A stretch of DNA of 47,831 nucleotides from an uncultured Pelagibacteraceae bacterium (GTDB taxonomy: Bacteria; Pseudomonadota; Alphaproteobacteria; Pelagibacterales; Pelagibacteraceae), in assembly GCA_902607115.1 (NCBI GenBank), contig CACLIZ010000006.1:1-47831 (forward strand), read 5' to 3'. A model generated the notes under the pieces. The model was not told where the DNA came from, ran no database searches, and was given only the letters and a program-made list of their open reading frames with translations. Each line of letters begins with the position of its first letter. Positions within the stretch are counted from its first letter, which is position 1. The position numbers were made by a program, and so were the translations under genes. Shown here piece by piece: positions 9,406 through 17,279 of the stretch.

Positions 9406-9726
9406 ATGGCTAAAATTACTTATATAGAACATAACGGTAAATCTCACACAATTGATGTAGAAAATGGTTTAACCGTTATGGAGGGTGCTGTTCAAAACGA
9501 TATATCAGGAATTGATGCTGACTGTGGTGGCTCAATGGCATGTGCTACCTGCCATGTTTACGTCAAAGAAGATTGGTTTAATAAAGTTCCCTCTAAAACA
9601 GAAGGAGAGGATGATATGTTAGATCAAGCTTATGAACCTAAAAAAAATAGTAGACTAAGTTGCCAACTCATAGTCTCAGATGAATTGAACGGATTAATAG
9701 TTAATTTACCAGAGAAACAAATTTAA
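9406..9726 (+). CDS. Adrenodoxin-type [2Fe-2S] ferredoxin
   Basis: A 106-residue vertebrate/ISC-type ferredoxin. Cluster ligands are Cys40, Cys46 and Cys49 (C-x5-C-x2-C in [11 protein letters not shown]) and Cys86. It carries single electrons to a partner enzyme. The next gene, a ferredoxin reductase-like flavoprotein, begins inside its stop codon (TAATG), so the pair is likely one electron-transfer unit. An ATG four bases upstream (9402) is in another frame; 9406 gives the conserved start. The PR-ferredoxin-reductase order is, as I recall, a standing SAR11 arrangement, but the physiological acceptor is not known to me. Confidence 0.93.
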   Translation: MAKITYIEHNGKSHTIDVENGLTVMEGAVQNDISGIDADCGGSMACATCHVYVKEDWFNKVPSKTEGEDDMLDQAYEPKKNSRLSCQLIVSDELNGLIVNLPEKQI

Positions 9727-10736
9727 TGATTAAAACAGATGTAGTAATTATTGGAGCTGGTCCAACAGGATTATTTTGCGCACATCAGTTGGGTGTAATT
9801 GGATTGAAGTGCGAAATAATTGATAACCTAGATAAAGCTGGAGGACAATGTATTGAACTTTATCCTGATAAACCAATTTATGATATTCCTGCAATTCCAG
9901 AATGTACGGGTGAAGAATTAACAAAAAATTTACTTAAACAAATTAAACCATTTAATTTTAAAATTCATGTAAGCCAAAGAGTAGAAAAAGTATCTAAAGA
10001 AGGAATTAATTGGAAATTAACAACAAGTAGCAAAATAGAGTTTTTATCTCCCAATATCGTTATTGCCGGTGGAGTCGGATCATTCGAACCTAGAAAATTT
10101 TCTGTTAAAGAATGTGAAAAATTTGAGAATAATTCAATTTTTTATTCTATTAAAGATAAATCTATATTTAATGGCAAAATAGTATCTATTTTTGGCGGTG
10201 GAGACAGTGCTTTGGATTGGGCTATAGAATTATCAAAAAATTCAAAAGTAATATTAGTTCATAGAAGAGATGAATTTAGAGGAGCATCATCAAGTGTAGA
10301 TAAAGTTAAACAATTAAAAAAAGAAAATAAAATTGAATTATTTACAATGTATCAGTTATCCAAAGTATCTGGAGATAACAACCTAGAAAGCATGGAAATA
10401 AAACATGATGATGGTACAACAAAATCATTTAAAACAGATTATCTTTTAGGTTTTTTTGGTTTAATTATGCAACTTGGTCCTATTTTAGATTGGGGCCTGA
10501 ACTTTGACAAAAAAACAATAAAAGTAAATACTGAGAATTTTGAAACCAATCAAAAAGGAATTTTTGCAATAGGTGATATTTGTTTATATCCAGGAAAATT
10601 AAAGCTTATCTTATCAGGTTTTCATGAAGGCGCTTTGGCAGCAAGAGGATGTTTTAAGTATGCTAGACCAGATGAAAAATTAAGATTTGAATTTACAACT
10701 ACTTCAAAAGCTATTCGCGAAAGACTAGGTAAATAA
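9726..10736 (+). CDS. Ferredoxin/flavodoxin-NADP+ reductase, TrxR-like type
   Basis: A 336-residue two-dinucleotide-domain flavoprotein. The FAD motif GAGPTG is at 10-15 and the NADPH motif GGGDSALDW at 157-165; a second FAD contact GD is in FAIGDICLYPGK near 280. The CxxC redox pair of true thioredoxin reductases is absent, which fits the bacterial TrxR-like ferredoxin-NADP reductases although such genes are often labelled thioredoxin reductase. It is coupled to the ferredoxin gene by a TAATG overlap and would shuttle electrons between NADPH and that ferredoxin. Confidence 0.88.
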   Translation: MIKTDVVIIGAGPTGLFCAHQLGVIGLKCEIIDNLDKAGGQCIELYPDKPIYDIPAIPECTGEELTKNLLKQIKPFNFKIHVSQRVEKVSKEGINWKLTTSSKIEFLSPNIVIAGGVGSFEPRKFSVKECEKFENNSIFYSIKDKSIFNGKIVSIFGGGDSALDWAIELSKNSKVILVHRRDEFRGASSSVDKVKQLKKENKIELFTMYQLSKVSGDNNLESMEIKHDDGTTKSFKTDYLLGFFGLIMQLGPILDWGLNFDKKTIKVNTENFETNQKGIFAIGDICLYPGKLKLILSGFHEGALAARGCFKYARPDEKLRFEFTTTSKAIRERLGK

Positions 10737-10738
10737 AA

Positions 10739-11368
10739 TTGATAGAACTTTTTTCAGCTGATACTCCCAATGGAAAAAAGATTAGTATAATGCTTGAGGA
10801 GATTTGTTTTGAATATAAAGTCACAAAATTAAATTTAAATGATGGCGATCAGTTTAAGTCAGAATTTAGAAAGATAAGTCCTTTTAGTAAAATTCCTGTA
10901 ATCATAGATCATAAAAATAATGGAGAAGCAATTTTTGAATCTGGAGCCATCCTTATATATCTTGGTGAAAAAAGTGGAAAATTTTATGATATCAAAGAGA
11001 GATTAAAAATTAATCAATGGTTAATGGCTCAAATGGGTTATGTAGGACCTATTATTGGACAACATCATCAATTTCATCATTACAATCCTGGTAAGAGCGA
11101 ATTTGGAGAAGAACGATATTTTAAGATTGTTCGCTCAATCTACAATGATTTAGATGAAAGACTTGGTAGTTCAAAGTTTCTAGCAGGTCCAAACTATACA
11201 ATAGCAGATATTGCAACCTGGCCATGGATTGCTAGGCACGAGTGGCATGATATTGGGCTAAAAAAATTCAAGAACTTAACTCGGTGGTATTTAGAAATAT
11301 CAAATAGAGAAGCCGTTATAAAAGGATATGATTTTATGAAAAGAGGAGAAGTTATCCCAAAACCTTAG
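10739..11368 (+). CDS. Glutathione S-transferase family protein (YfcG/YghU-like)
   Basis: A 209-residue protein with an N-terminal thioredoxin-like domain (IELFSADTPNGKKISIMLEE) and a helical C-terminal domain containing GPNYTIADIATWPW, a conserved GST feature. The DTPNGKK segment resembles the nucleophile loop of YfcG/YghU/Ure2-like disulfide-bond oxidoreductases. The start is a TTG two bases after the reductase stop, so it belongs to the same operon. The likely role is glutathione-dependent redox or detoxification next to electron-transfer genes; the substrate is unknown. Confidence 0.87.
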   Translation: MIELFSADTPNGKKISIMLEEICFEYKVTKLNLNDGDQFKSEFRKISPFSKIPVIIDHKNNGEAIFESGAILIYLGEKSGKFYDIKERLKINQWLMAQMGYVGPIIGQHHQFHHYNPGKSEFGEERYFKIVRSIYNDLDERLGSSKFLAGPNYTIADIATWPWIARHEWHDIGLKKFKNLTRWYLEISNREAVIKGYDFMKRGEVIPKP

Positions 11369-11781
11369 TCGTCAGCGTAAACTTTTTCTTCTTTTTCATG
11401 TTTTTCTTGAGCAGCAATACACAAAGTTGCAACTGGTCTTGCCATTAACCTTTTTAAACCAATTGGTTCTCCAGTGTCTTCGCAAAAACCATAAGTGCCA
11501 TCTTGAATTCTTTTTAAAGCGGAGTCTATTTTAGAAATTAACTTTATTTGTCTATTAATTGCTCTTAGCTCTACATTTTTTTCTGTATAAGAGCTTGCCT
11601 GATCTACAATATCGGCGGATGTGCTGTTGTCGTCCATAGAACTATTATAGATAGCTTGATTACTTGTTCTTTTTAATTCAGTCTTCCAATCTTGTAATTT
11701 TTTTTTAAAAAATGCCAAATGTTTTGGGCACATATATTTTTCATTTTCTTTTGGGGTATATGTCTTAGAAATTTTTACCAT
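11365..11781 (-). CDS. dksA: DksA/TraR-family transcription factor with reduced zinc ligands
   Basis: A 138-residue DksA: a coiled coil with the tip motif DxxDxA (Asp57, Asp60, Ala62) that reaches into the RNA polymerase secondary channel, then the globular zinc-finger region. Instead of four cysteines it reads Cys100-x2-Thr103-x17-Cys121-x2-Ala124, so classical zinc binding is unlikely. This resembles the zinc-independent DksA2 pattern. With ppGpp, DksA retunes rRNA and amino-acid promoters. It converges on the GST gene with a 4-base overlap. Confidence 0.93.
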   Translation of the reverse strand: MVKISKTYTPKENEKYMCPKHLAFFKKKLQDWKTELKRTSNQAIYNSSMDDNSTSADIVDQASSYTEKNVELRAINRQIKLISKIDSALKRIQDGTYGFCEDTGEPIGLKRLMARPVATLCIAAQEKHEKEEKVYADD

Positions 11782-11841
11782 TTCAATATTAAAAACTTGG
11801 TGAATATATTCATCAATTAATTACTGTCAAGGAAGCATTAA

Positions 11842-13189
11842 TTGTATAAATTGTTGAAAATGGCTGAAAATAAAAAAAAAATATTAAATTTATTTTATAT
11901 TTTTATCATTACACATTTAGTTCTATGGACAGTTGTGCCCACAATAGTGAATCAAAATTTGCCATTAGACACAATAGAGGCTTTAGCATGGGGTAGTAAT
12001 TTAGACTGGGGATTTAACAAACATCCTCCATTAAGCGCTTTTTTTTCAGAAATTTTTTATAGAGTATTTGGACCGCAAGACTGGGCATATTATTTACTAA
12101 GTCAAATATTTGTAATAATTTCCTTTTATTTTGTTTTTAAATTATCAAATGAGTTGTTAAATAATTTAAAACTAAGTTTTATTTCAGTATTGTTATTAGA
12201 AGCAATTTATTTCTATAATTTTACTTCACCAGAATTTAATGTGAATGTTAGTCAACTACCTTTTTGGACCCTTACAGTTTTTTTTACATGGAAAATATTT
12301 AAGAAAAAAGAGCCAAATATTTTTGATTTAATATTTTTAGGAATTTTTGCTGCAGCAGGATTTTTATCTAAATATTTATTTTTATATTTGTTAATTTCTA
12401 TTGATTTATTATTTGTTTATTTAATATTAGTATTAAAAGATAGAAAATTTCAATTTACTTACTTAATATCTTTGGAAGTTTTTATATTGTTATTAATTCC
12501 TCATTTAGTTTGGCTAGCAAATAACGATTATGTAACAGTCACCTATGGACTTGCTAGAACTGGCCTTGAGTCTAGTCAAATAATTAATAATATAATAAAT
12601 CCTGCTTTATTTGTTTCAAAGCAAATTGGTATTTTAATACCTTTTTTTGCTTTATCTTTCATATTGTTAAAAAAAATTAAAATTAAACTAAATACAAAAG
12701 ATAAAAAAATTAATTTTTCTAATTTTTATCAATATAGCTCCTATTCTTTTAATGGCTGTTACTTCATTAATTTCTGGTTCAAAAATTAGAACTATGTGGA
12801 TGACACCATTTTATTTGTTTATGGGTTTATTAATAATTTATTTATTCAAAAATCAGATAAATTTAAAAAAATTAAATAATTTTATTATAAGTTTTGTGTT
12901 TTTATTTTTACTTTCGCCATTCGTTTATGCTTATGTTTCTTTAACCAAAGATGATAAGCGAACAGATTATTCAGGAAGAGAGATTGCTGAAAAAGTTCAG
13001 ATTGAATGGGATAATAATTTTGATGAACCAATAGAGTTTGTAATCGGAGATGAATGGGAAGCTGGAAACCTTTCATATCATTTAAAATCTAGACCTAAAT
13101 GGGAAGGTTTCTTAAGTAATAATAAAATCCTTAACGAAGCCAATGAATATATTTGCATAGATAATATTTGTGTGGGAACATACAAATAA
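11842..13189 (+). pseudogene. GT39/ArnT-like membrane glycosyltransferase, frame broken in a poly-A run
   Basis: Two overlapping frames together make one multi-spanning glycosyltransferase of about 450 residues. The first (to 12789) has the ArnT/PMT-type opening loop with DTIEALAWG and NKHPP and many membrane helices; the second picks up with PILLMAVTSLISGSKIRT and a soluble C-terminal tail. Seven A residues at 12703-12709 mark the break: removing one A joins the frames without a stop. It may be a sequencing error, a real mutation or slippage-rescued. Start is either TTG 11842, with AAGGAAG just upstream, or ATG 11860. Such enzymes move sugars from polyprenyl-phosphate donors onto lipids or proteins; the acceptor is unknown. 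Confidence 0.75.
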
Positions 13190-13192
13190 AAT

Positions 13193-14194
13193 ATGAAAAA
13201 TATTGATAATATAATTAGTTTTATCAATAAAACTCCAAAGTCAGAATTGCATCTGCATATTGAAGGTAGTTTGGAGCCTGAATTAATGTTTAAACTATCA
13301 AAAAGAAATAAAATTGAAATTCCTTTTAAATCTGTAGATGAAATAAGATCTGCATATAATTTTACAAATTTAGATTCATTTTTAAAAATTTATTATGAAG
13401 GATCAAATGTATTAATTACAGAGGAAGATTTTTTTGAGCTAACATGGGAATATATTTTAAGATGTAAGAATGATAATATTGTTCATACAGAAATTTTTTT
13501 TGACCCACAATCACACACTTCAAGAGGAATAAGTTTCAGTGTTATAATTAATGGTATTAATAAAGCATTAACCAAGGCAAATAATGAATTTGGAATAACA
13601 TCAAAAGTTATTATGTGTTTTTTGAGACATCTAGATGAAGAGTCTTGTTTTGCAGTATTAAAGGAGGCAGTTAACCATAAAGATAAGATAATTGGAGTTG
13701 GTTTAGACTCCTCAGAAAAAGGAAATCCACCTAAAAAATTTAAAAGATTATTTGAAGAGGCAATTAAAGAGGGTTTTTTAACTGTTGCACATGCTGGCGA
13801 AGAAGGACCACCAGAATATATTTGGGATAGTTTAAATTTGCTGAAAGTAAAAAGAATAGATCATGGAGTTCAATGCTTAAAAGATGATAAACTTGTTAAT
13901 AATCTTAAAAAAAATAATATACCTTTAACTGTATGTCCGCTATCCAATATAAAATTATGTGTTTTTGACAAACTTGAAAACCATAATTTAAAAAAAATGT
14001 TGGATAAGGGTCTCAGAGTAATGGTGAACTCTGACGATCCAGCATACTTTGGAGGTTACTTAAATACAAATTTAATTGAAACCTATAAAGCTTTAAATTT
14101 AAGTTTAGATGAAGTAAAAATTTTGATTCAAAATTCATTTAAATCCTCATTCTTGGATGAAAAAAGTAAAAATAATTGGTTGAATAAGATATAA
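13193..14194 (+). CDS. Adenine deaminase of the adenosine-deaminase superfamily
   Basis: A 333-residue amidohydrolase with metal ligands His20 and His22 (ELHLHIEG), catalytic HAGEEGPPEYIW, and NSDDPAYFGG near the C-terminus. The stretches GLDSSEKGNPP, HAGEEGPPEYIW and LTVCPLSNIKLCVF match what I know of the adenine deaminase subgroup (Pseudomonas PA0148, yeast Aah1) rather than true adenosine deaminase. The expected reaction is adenine to hypoxanthine plus ammonia, a purine-salvage step that also yields nitrogen. It lies 3 bases behind the frameshifted glycosyltransferase. Confidence 0.88.
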   Translation: MKNIDNIISFINKTPKSELHLHIEGSLEPELMFKLSKRNKIEIPFKSVDEIRSAYNFTNLDSFLKIYYEGSNVLITEEDFFELTWEYILRCKNDNIVHTEIFFDPQSHTSRGISFSVIINGINKALTKANNEFGITSKVIMCFLRHLDEESCFAVLKEAVNHKDKIIGVGLDSSEKGNPPKKFKRLFEEAIKEGFLTVAHAGEEGPPEYIWDSLNLLKVKRIDHGVQCLKDDKLVNNLKKNNIPLTVCPLSNIKLCVFDKLENHNLKKMLDKGLRVMVNSDDPAYFGGYLNTNLIETYKALNLSLDEVKILIQNSFKSSFLDEKSKNNWLNKI

Positions 14195-14212
14195 TTTAGA
14201 TAAAATTAGCTC

Positions 14213-15082
14213 ATGAAAATTAAGATATTAATTCCTGTTTATAATGATTTTGAGTCAGCGTCAAAATTAATTGAAGAAATTAATTCAAAAATAACAAATC
14301 TTATCCATGAATTTTCAATTATTTTAGTAAATGATGCATCCACAGACAAAGTTGAATTAGATATTTCAAAAATTGACAAAATTAATTCTATAAAAATTAT
14401 AAATATGAAAGAAAATATAGGACACGCAAGATGTATCGCCACAGGATTAAAGTATATTTTTGAAAATGAGGAATTTGATTATGTGATTCCAATGGATGGA
14501 GATGGAGAAGATAGACCAGAAGAAATATTAAAGTTTTTAGAATTTATAAAATATGATGATTCAAAACCTATCGTTGGAGAAAGAATTAAAAGATCTGAAG
14601 GTTTATTTTTCGAGTTATCTTATGCTGCTCATAAATTAATAACTTATGTTTTTACAGGATATTCAATTAAGTTTGGAAATTATACTTGTTTACCAAAATC
14701 AACAGTAAAAAAAATGATTAATGACAAGGCTACTTGGAGCAGTTTTTCTGGATCATTAACTAAAGTAGAAAAGAATAGGTCAACCATTCCATCAATAAGA
14801 GGAACTAGATATTTTGGTCCATCAAAAATGAGTTTTTATAATCTAATAAAACACTCTTTATCAATTATTGCAGTATTTAAAGCTAATGTAATTATAAGAT
14901 CAATTTTATTTTATTTAATTTATTTATTTTTAATTTCAAAAAATATAACTTACATAACTTCAATTCCATTAATATTAGTTATTATTTTTGCTGTTTCAGT
15001 ACAAGGAATATCAAAAAGAGAAAATTTAGAGAAATTAAATAACTCACTATTAAATATTTTAAATATAGATAATTTAAAATAA
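14213..15082 (+). CDS. Family 2 glycosyltransferase with C-terminal membrane segment
   Basis: A 289-residue GT2 protein. The GT-A fold opens with KIKILIPVYNDFESA, continues with VNDASTD and has PMDGDGEDRPEE near residue 95 as the DxD-type metal/nucleotide site. The C-terminus has two hydrophobic segments (about 220-262), as in dolichyl-phosphate-mannose-synthase-like and ArnC-like transferases that load sugars on polyprenyl phosphate. That would suit the upstream GT39-type gene, which uses such donors, but the adenine deaminase gene lies between them. Its stop overlaps the next start (TAATG). Confidence 0.87.
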   Translation: MKIKILIPVYNDFESASKLIEEINSKITNLIHEFSIILVNDASTDKVELDISKIDKINSIKIINMKENIGHARCIATGLKYIFENEEFDYVIPMDGDGEDRPEEILKFLEFIKYDDSKPIVGERIKRSEGLFFELSYAAHKLITYVFTGYSIKFGNYTCLPKSTVKKMINDKATWSSFSGSLTKVEKNRSTIPSIRGTRYFGPSKMSFYNLIKHSLSIIAVFKANVIIRSILFYLIYLFLISKNITYITSIPLILVIIFAVSVQGISKRENLEKLNNSLLNILNIDNLK

Positions 15083-15873
15083 TGATTTTAACTTCTGAAC
15101 AAGTTGACAAATACAAAGAAGATGGAGCAATAATAATAAAAGGTATATTTGAGCCTTGGATAAATTTATTAAGAAAAGGTTTTCAGAAAGTTTTAAATAA
15201 TCCAGGTCCTCATGCGAGAGAAAATACAGGCATAAATGAAAATGGTCGTTTTTTTGAAGACTATTGTAATTGGAGTCGAATTAAAGAGTTTAAGAAATTT
15301 GCAAAAGAATCTCCAGCAGCTCAAATTGTTGCAGAAGCTACAAATTCAAAATCAATTCAAGTATTTCATGATCATATTTTCGTAAAAGAGCCAAGCACAA
15401 ACAAACCAACTCCATGGCACCAAGATATGCCATATTATTGCGTAGATGGTGAAGATACAGGCAGTTATTGGATACCTCTTGATGAAGTCAATAAAGAAAA
15501 CACCTTAAAATTAATATTAGGTTCACATAAATGGCCTAAACTAATTCAACCTACAAAATGGTCAAATGATAAGCCCTGGTATAAAAATAATATTGATTTT
15601 ATGGAAATGCCTAATATTGAAAAATTAAGTAATGAAATAATGATACCTGAACTTAACATAGGTGATGCGATTTTATTTAACTTCAAGATTGTTCATGGAG
15701 CATCTGGCAATAATTCCACAGATCGACGTCGTGCTTTTTCGATGCGATTTATAGGTGATGATGTAAGATATGTAGATCGTGGTGGCGATACCTCACCTCC
15801 ATTTAAAGGAATTAATTTAAAGATTGGAGACAAATTAAGGATAGATTGGTTTCCGGTAGTATGGAATAGATAA
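15082..15873 (+). CDS. Phytanoyl-CoA dioxygenase (PhyH) family Fe(II)/2-oxoglutarate oxygenase
   Basis: A 263-residue PhyH-family oxygenase. The iron-binding facial triad is visible as His113 and Asp115 (TPWHQDMPYY) and His205 (IVHGASGNN), with the Arg cluster at 215-217 available for 2-oxoglutarate. Family members hydroxylate diverse small molecules or peptides, so the substrate cannot be set. It is coupled to the GT2 gene by a one-base stop/start overlap and abuts msrA with no gap, which suggests co-transcription. Confidence 0.88.
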   Translation: MILTSEQVDKYKEDGAIIIKGIFEPWINLLRKGFQKVLNNPGPHARENTGINENGRFFEDYCNWSRIKEFKKFAKESPAAQIVAEATNSKSIQVFHDHIFVKEPSTNKPTPWHQDMPYYCVDGEDTGSYWIPLDEVNKENTLKLILGSHKWPKLIQPTKWSNDKPWYKNNIDFMEMPNIEKLSNEIMIPELNIGDAILFNFKIVHGASGNNSTDRRRAFSMRFIGDDVRYVDRGGDTSPPFKGINLKIGDKLRIDWFPVVWNR

Positions 15874-16440
15874 ATGAAAAAAATTTTATTTTTTTTTCTA
15901 TTTTTTTGCACAACAGCATTCAGTCAAGAGATTGGAAAAGCATATTTCGCAGGAGGTTGTTTTTGGTGCATGGAAGAATCATTTGAAAAAAAAGAAGGCG
16001 TACTAGAAGTAATTTCGGGATATTCAGGAGGAACCACAGAAGACCCAAACTATGAAGAAGTAACATACGGAAACACCGGACACTTTGAAGTAGTAGAAAT
16101 TCTATTTGACAAAAGTAAAACTAATTTTGAAGAATTGCTAAATCATTTTTGGAAAAATATTGATCCTTTTGATGAATATGGACAATTTTGTGACAAAGGT
16201 TATAGCTATAGATCTGTTGCCTTTTATAAGAATAACAAAGAAAAAGATTTAATTGAAAAAAGTATTATTAAATTAGAAAATAGATTTAAAAGAAAAATTG
16301 TTACTTATGTAAGAAAATTTGAAAAATTCTATATAGCAGAAGAAAAACATCAAAATTTCTACATTGAAAAATTTGCAAGTTACTTAAGATACAAAAAAGC
16401 ATGTGGAAGAGAAAGAATTTTAGATAAAATATGGAATTAA
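15874..16440 (+). CDS. msrA: Peptide-methionine (S)-S-oxide reductase MsrA, probably exported
   Basis: A 188-residue MsrA. The catalytic GCFWC motif has the nucleophilic Cys at 29, followed by MEESFEKKEGV and the conserved GYSGG and GNTGHFE blocks. The first 17 residues form a typical signal peptide (MKKILFFFLFFCTTAFS), so repair of oxidised methionine is likely in the periplasm. The start codon directly follows the PhyH stop, and the end overlaps the next secreted protein by 10 bases. Confidence 0.95.
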   Translation: MKKILFFFLFFCTTAFSQEIGKAYFAGGCFWCMEESFEKKEGVLEVISGYSGGTTEDPNYEEVTYGNTGHFEVVEILFDKSKTNFEELLNHFWKNIDPFDEYGQFCDKGYSYRSVAFYKNNKEKDLIEKSIIKLENRFKRKIVTYVRKFEKFYIAEEKHQNFYIEKFASYLRYKKACGRERILDKIWN

Positions 16441-17279
16441 TAAAAAAATTTATATCAATAATTATTATTTCCCTGATTTTTTTTAGTTCAAATGCTATTG
16501 CAAAAAAATTTAAATCTAAAGACATTAAAGGTTTTAAAAAAGTAAATATTTCAATGCCAAATAAAAAAGTAAATAGAATAAAAGAGGTAAAAAAATCAGA
16601 TGGATTTCCTGTTTACGAAGGAAATACGAGTATTCAATTTACTGTAAATAGAGAAGATGCTGGTTGTGGAGATGGAACATCCAAAGATCTGGAATGTGAT
16701 GGTAAAGGAAATAGAAGCAGGCAAGAACTTACCTTTGATCGTGAAAAAAAACTTAATAACAAAGAACACATATATGAATTTGCAATTTATTTTGATGAAA
16801 GTTACGAATCTTTAGAAAAACGTGCAGTAGTAGTACTTGTTCAACATCATACTCAAAAATATAAACAAAAAGGCTGTCATAGCTGTTGTAATTTTTGGTT
16901 TGCAGATTCTAAATATAAAGGTGAACACCAGTATACATGGCAAAGCAGATCAGCAAATGGTGTTGATCCTGTTGTTATTGATAAAATAAAAGATCTTAAA
17001 GGAAAATGGACACATCTTAAACTTCATATTTTATGGAAAAAAGACGACACTGGAAGATTTGTTATTTACAAAAATAATAAAGTAATCGCCGACCTTAAAA
17101 ACATTAAAACTCTAGCTGACACATGTAATTCTGGATATTTAAAAGTTGGAATTTACAGACATAGAACCATTGGATACTGGAACTCTGATTGGGAGAGTTT
17201 ACCTGATCAAACGGTCTATTATGATAGCATTGTATCTAGAAAACCTAAAAAAAGTGAGAGGTTTAAAAAATTAAATTAA
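16431..17279 (+). CDS. Secreted polysaccharide-lyase-like (heparin lyase I fold) protein
   Basis: A 282-residue protein with an N-terminal signal peptide (cut near residue 24) and a jelly-roll-like body. The pattern IQFTVNREDAGC...RSRQEL, then GKWTHLKLHILW, GRFVIYKNNKVI and GYLKVGIYRHR resembles the polysaccharide lyase family PF14099 (heparin-lyase-I-like). Extra Cys pairs occur near 82/92 and in GCHSCCNFWF. It overlaps msrA by 10 bases, so it sits in the same exported-protein unit, and ends 4 bases into convergent umuC. Activity on a glycan is an inference; a glycan-binding role is equally possible. Confidence 0.65.
   Translation: MELIKKFISIIIISLIFFSSNAIAKKFKSKDIKGFKKVNISMPNKKVNRIKEVKKSDGFPVYEGNTSIQFTVNREDAGCGDGTSKDLECDGKGNRSRQELTFDREKKLNNKEHIYEFAIYFDESYESLEKRAVVVLVQHHTQKYKQKGCHSCCNFWFADSKYKGEHQYTWQSRSANGVDPVVIDKIKDLKGKWTHLKLHILWKKDDTGRFVIYKNNKVIADLKNIKTLADTCNSGYLKVGIYRHRTIGYWNSDWESLPDQTVYYDSIVSRKPKKSERFKKLN

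Noticed and set aside
9726-10736. Calling this gene thioredoxin reductase (trxB)
   Set aside because: There is no CxxC redox motif; the neighbour is a ferredoxin, so a TrxR-like ferredoxin-NADP reductase fits better.
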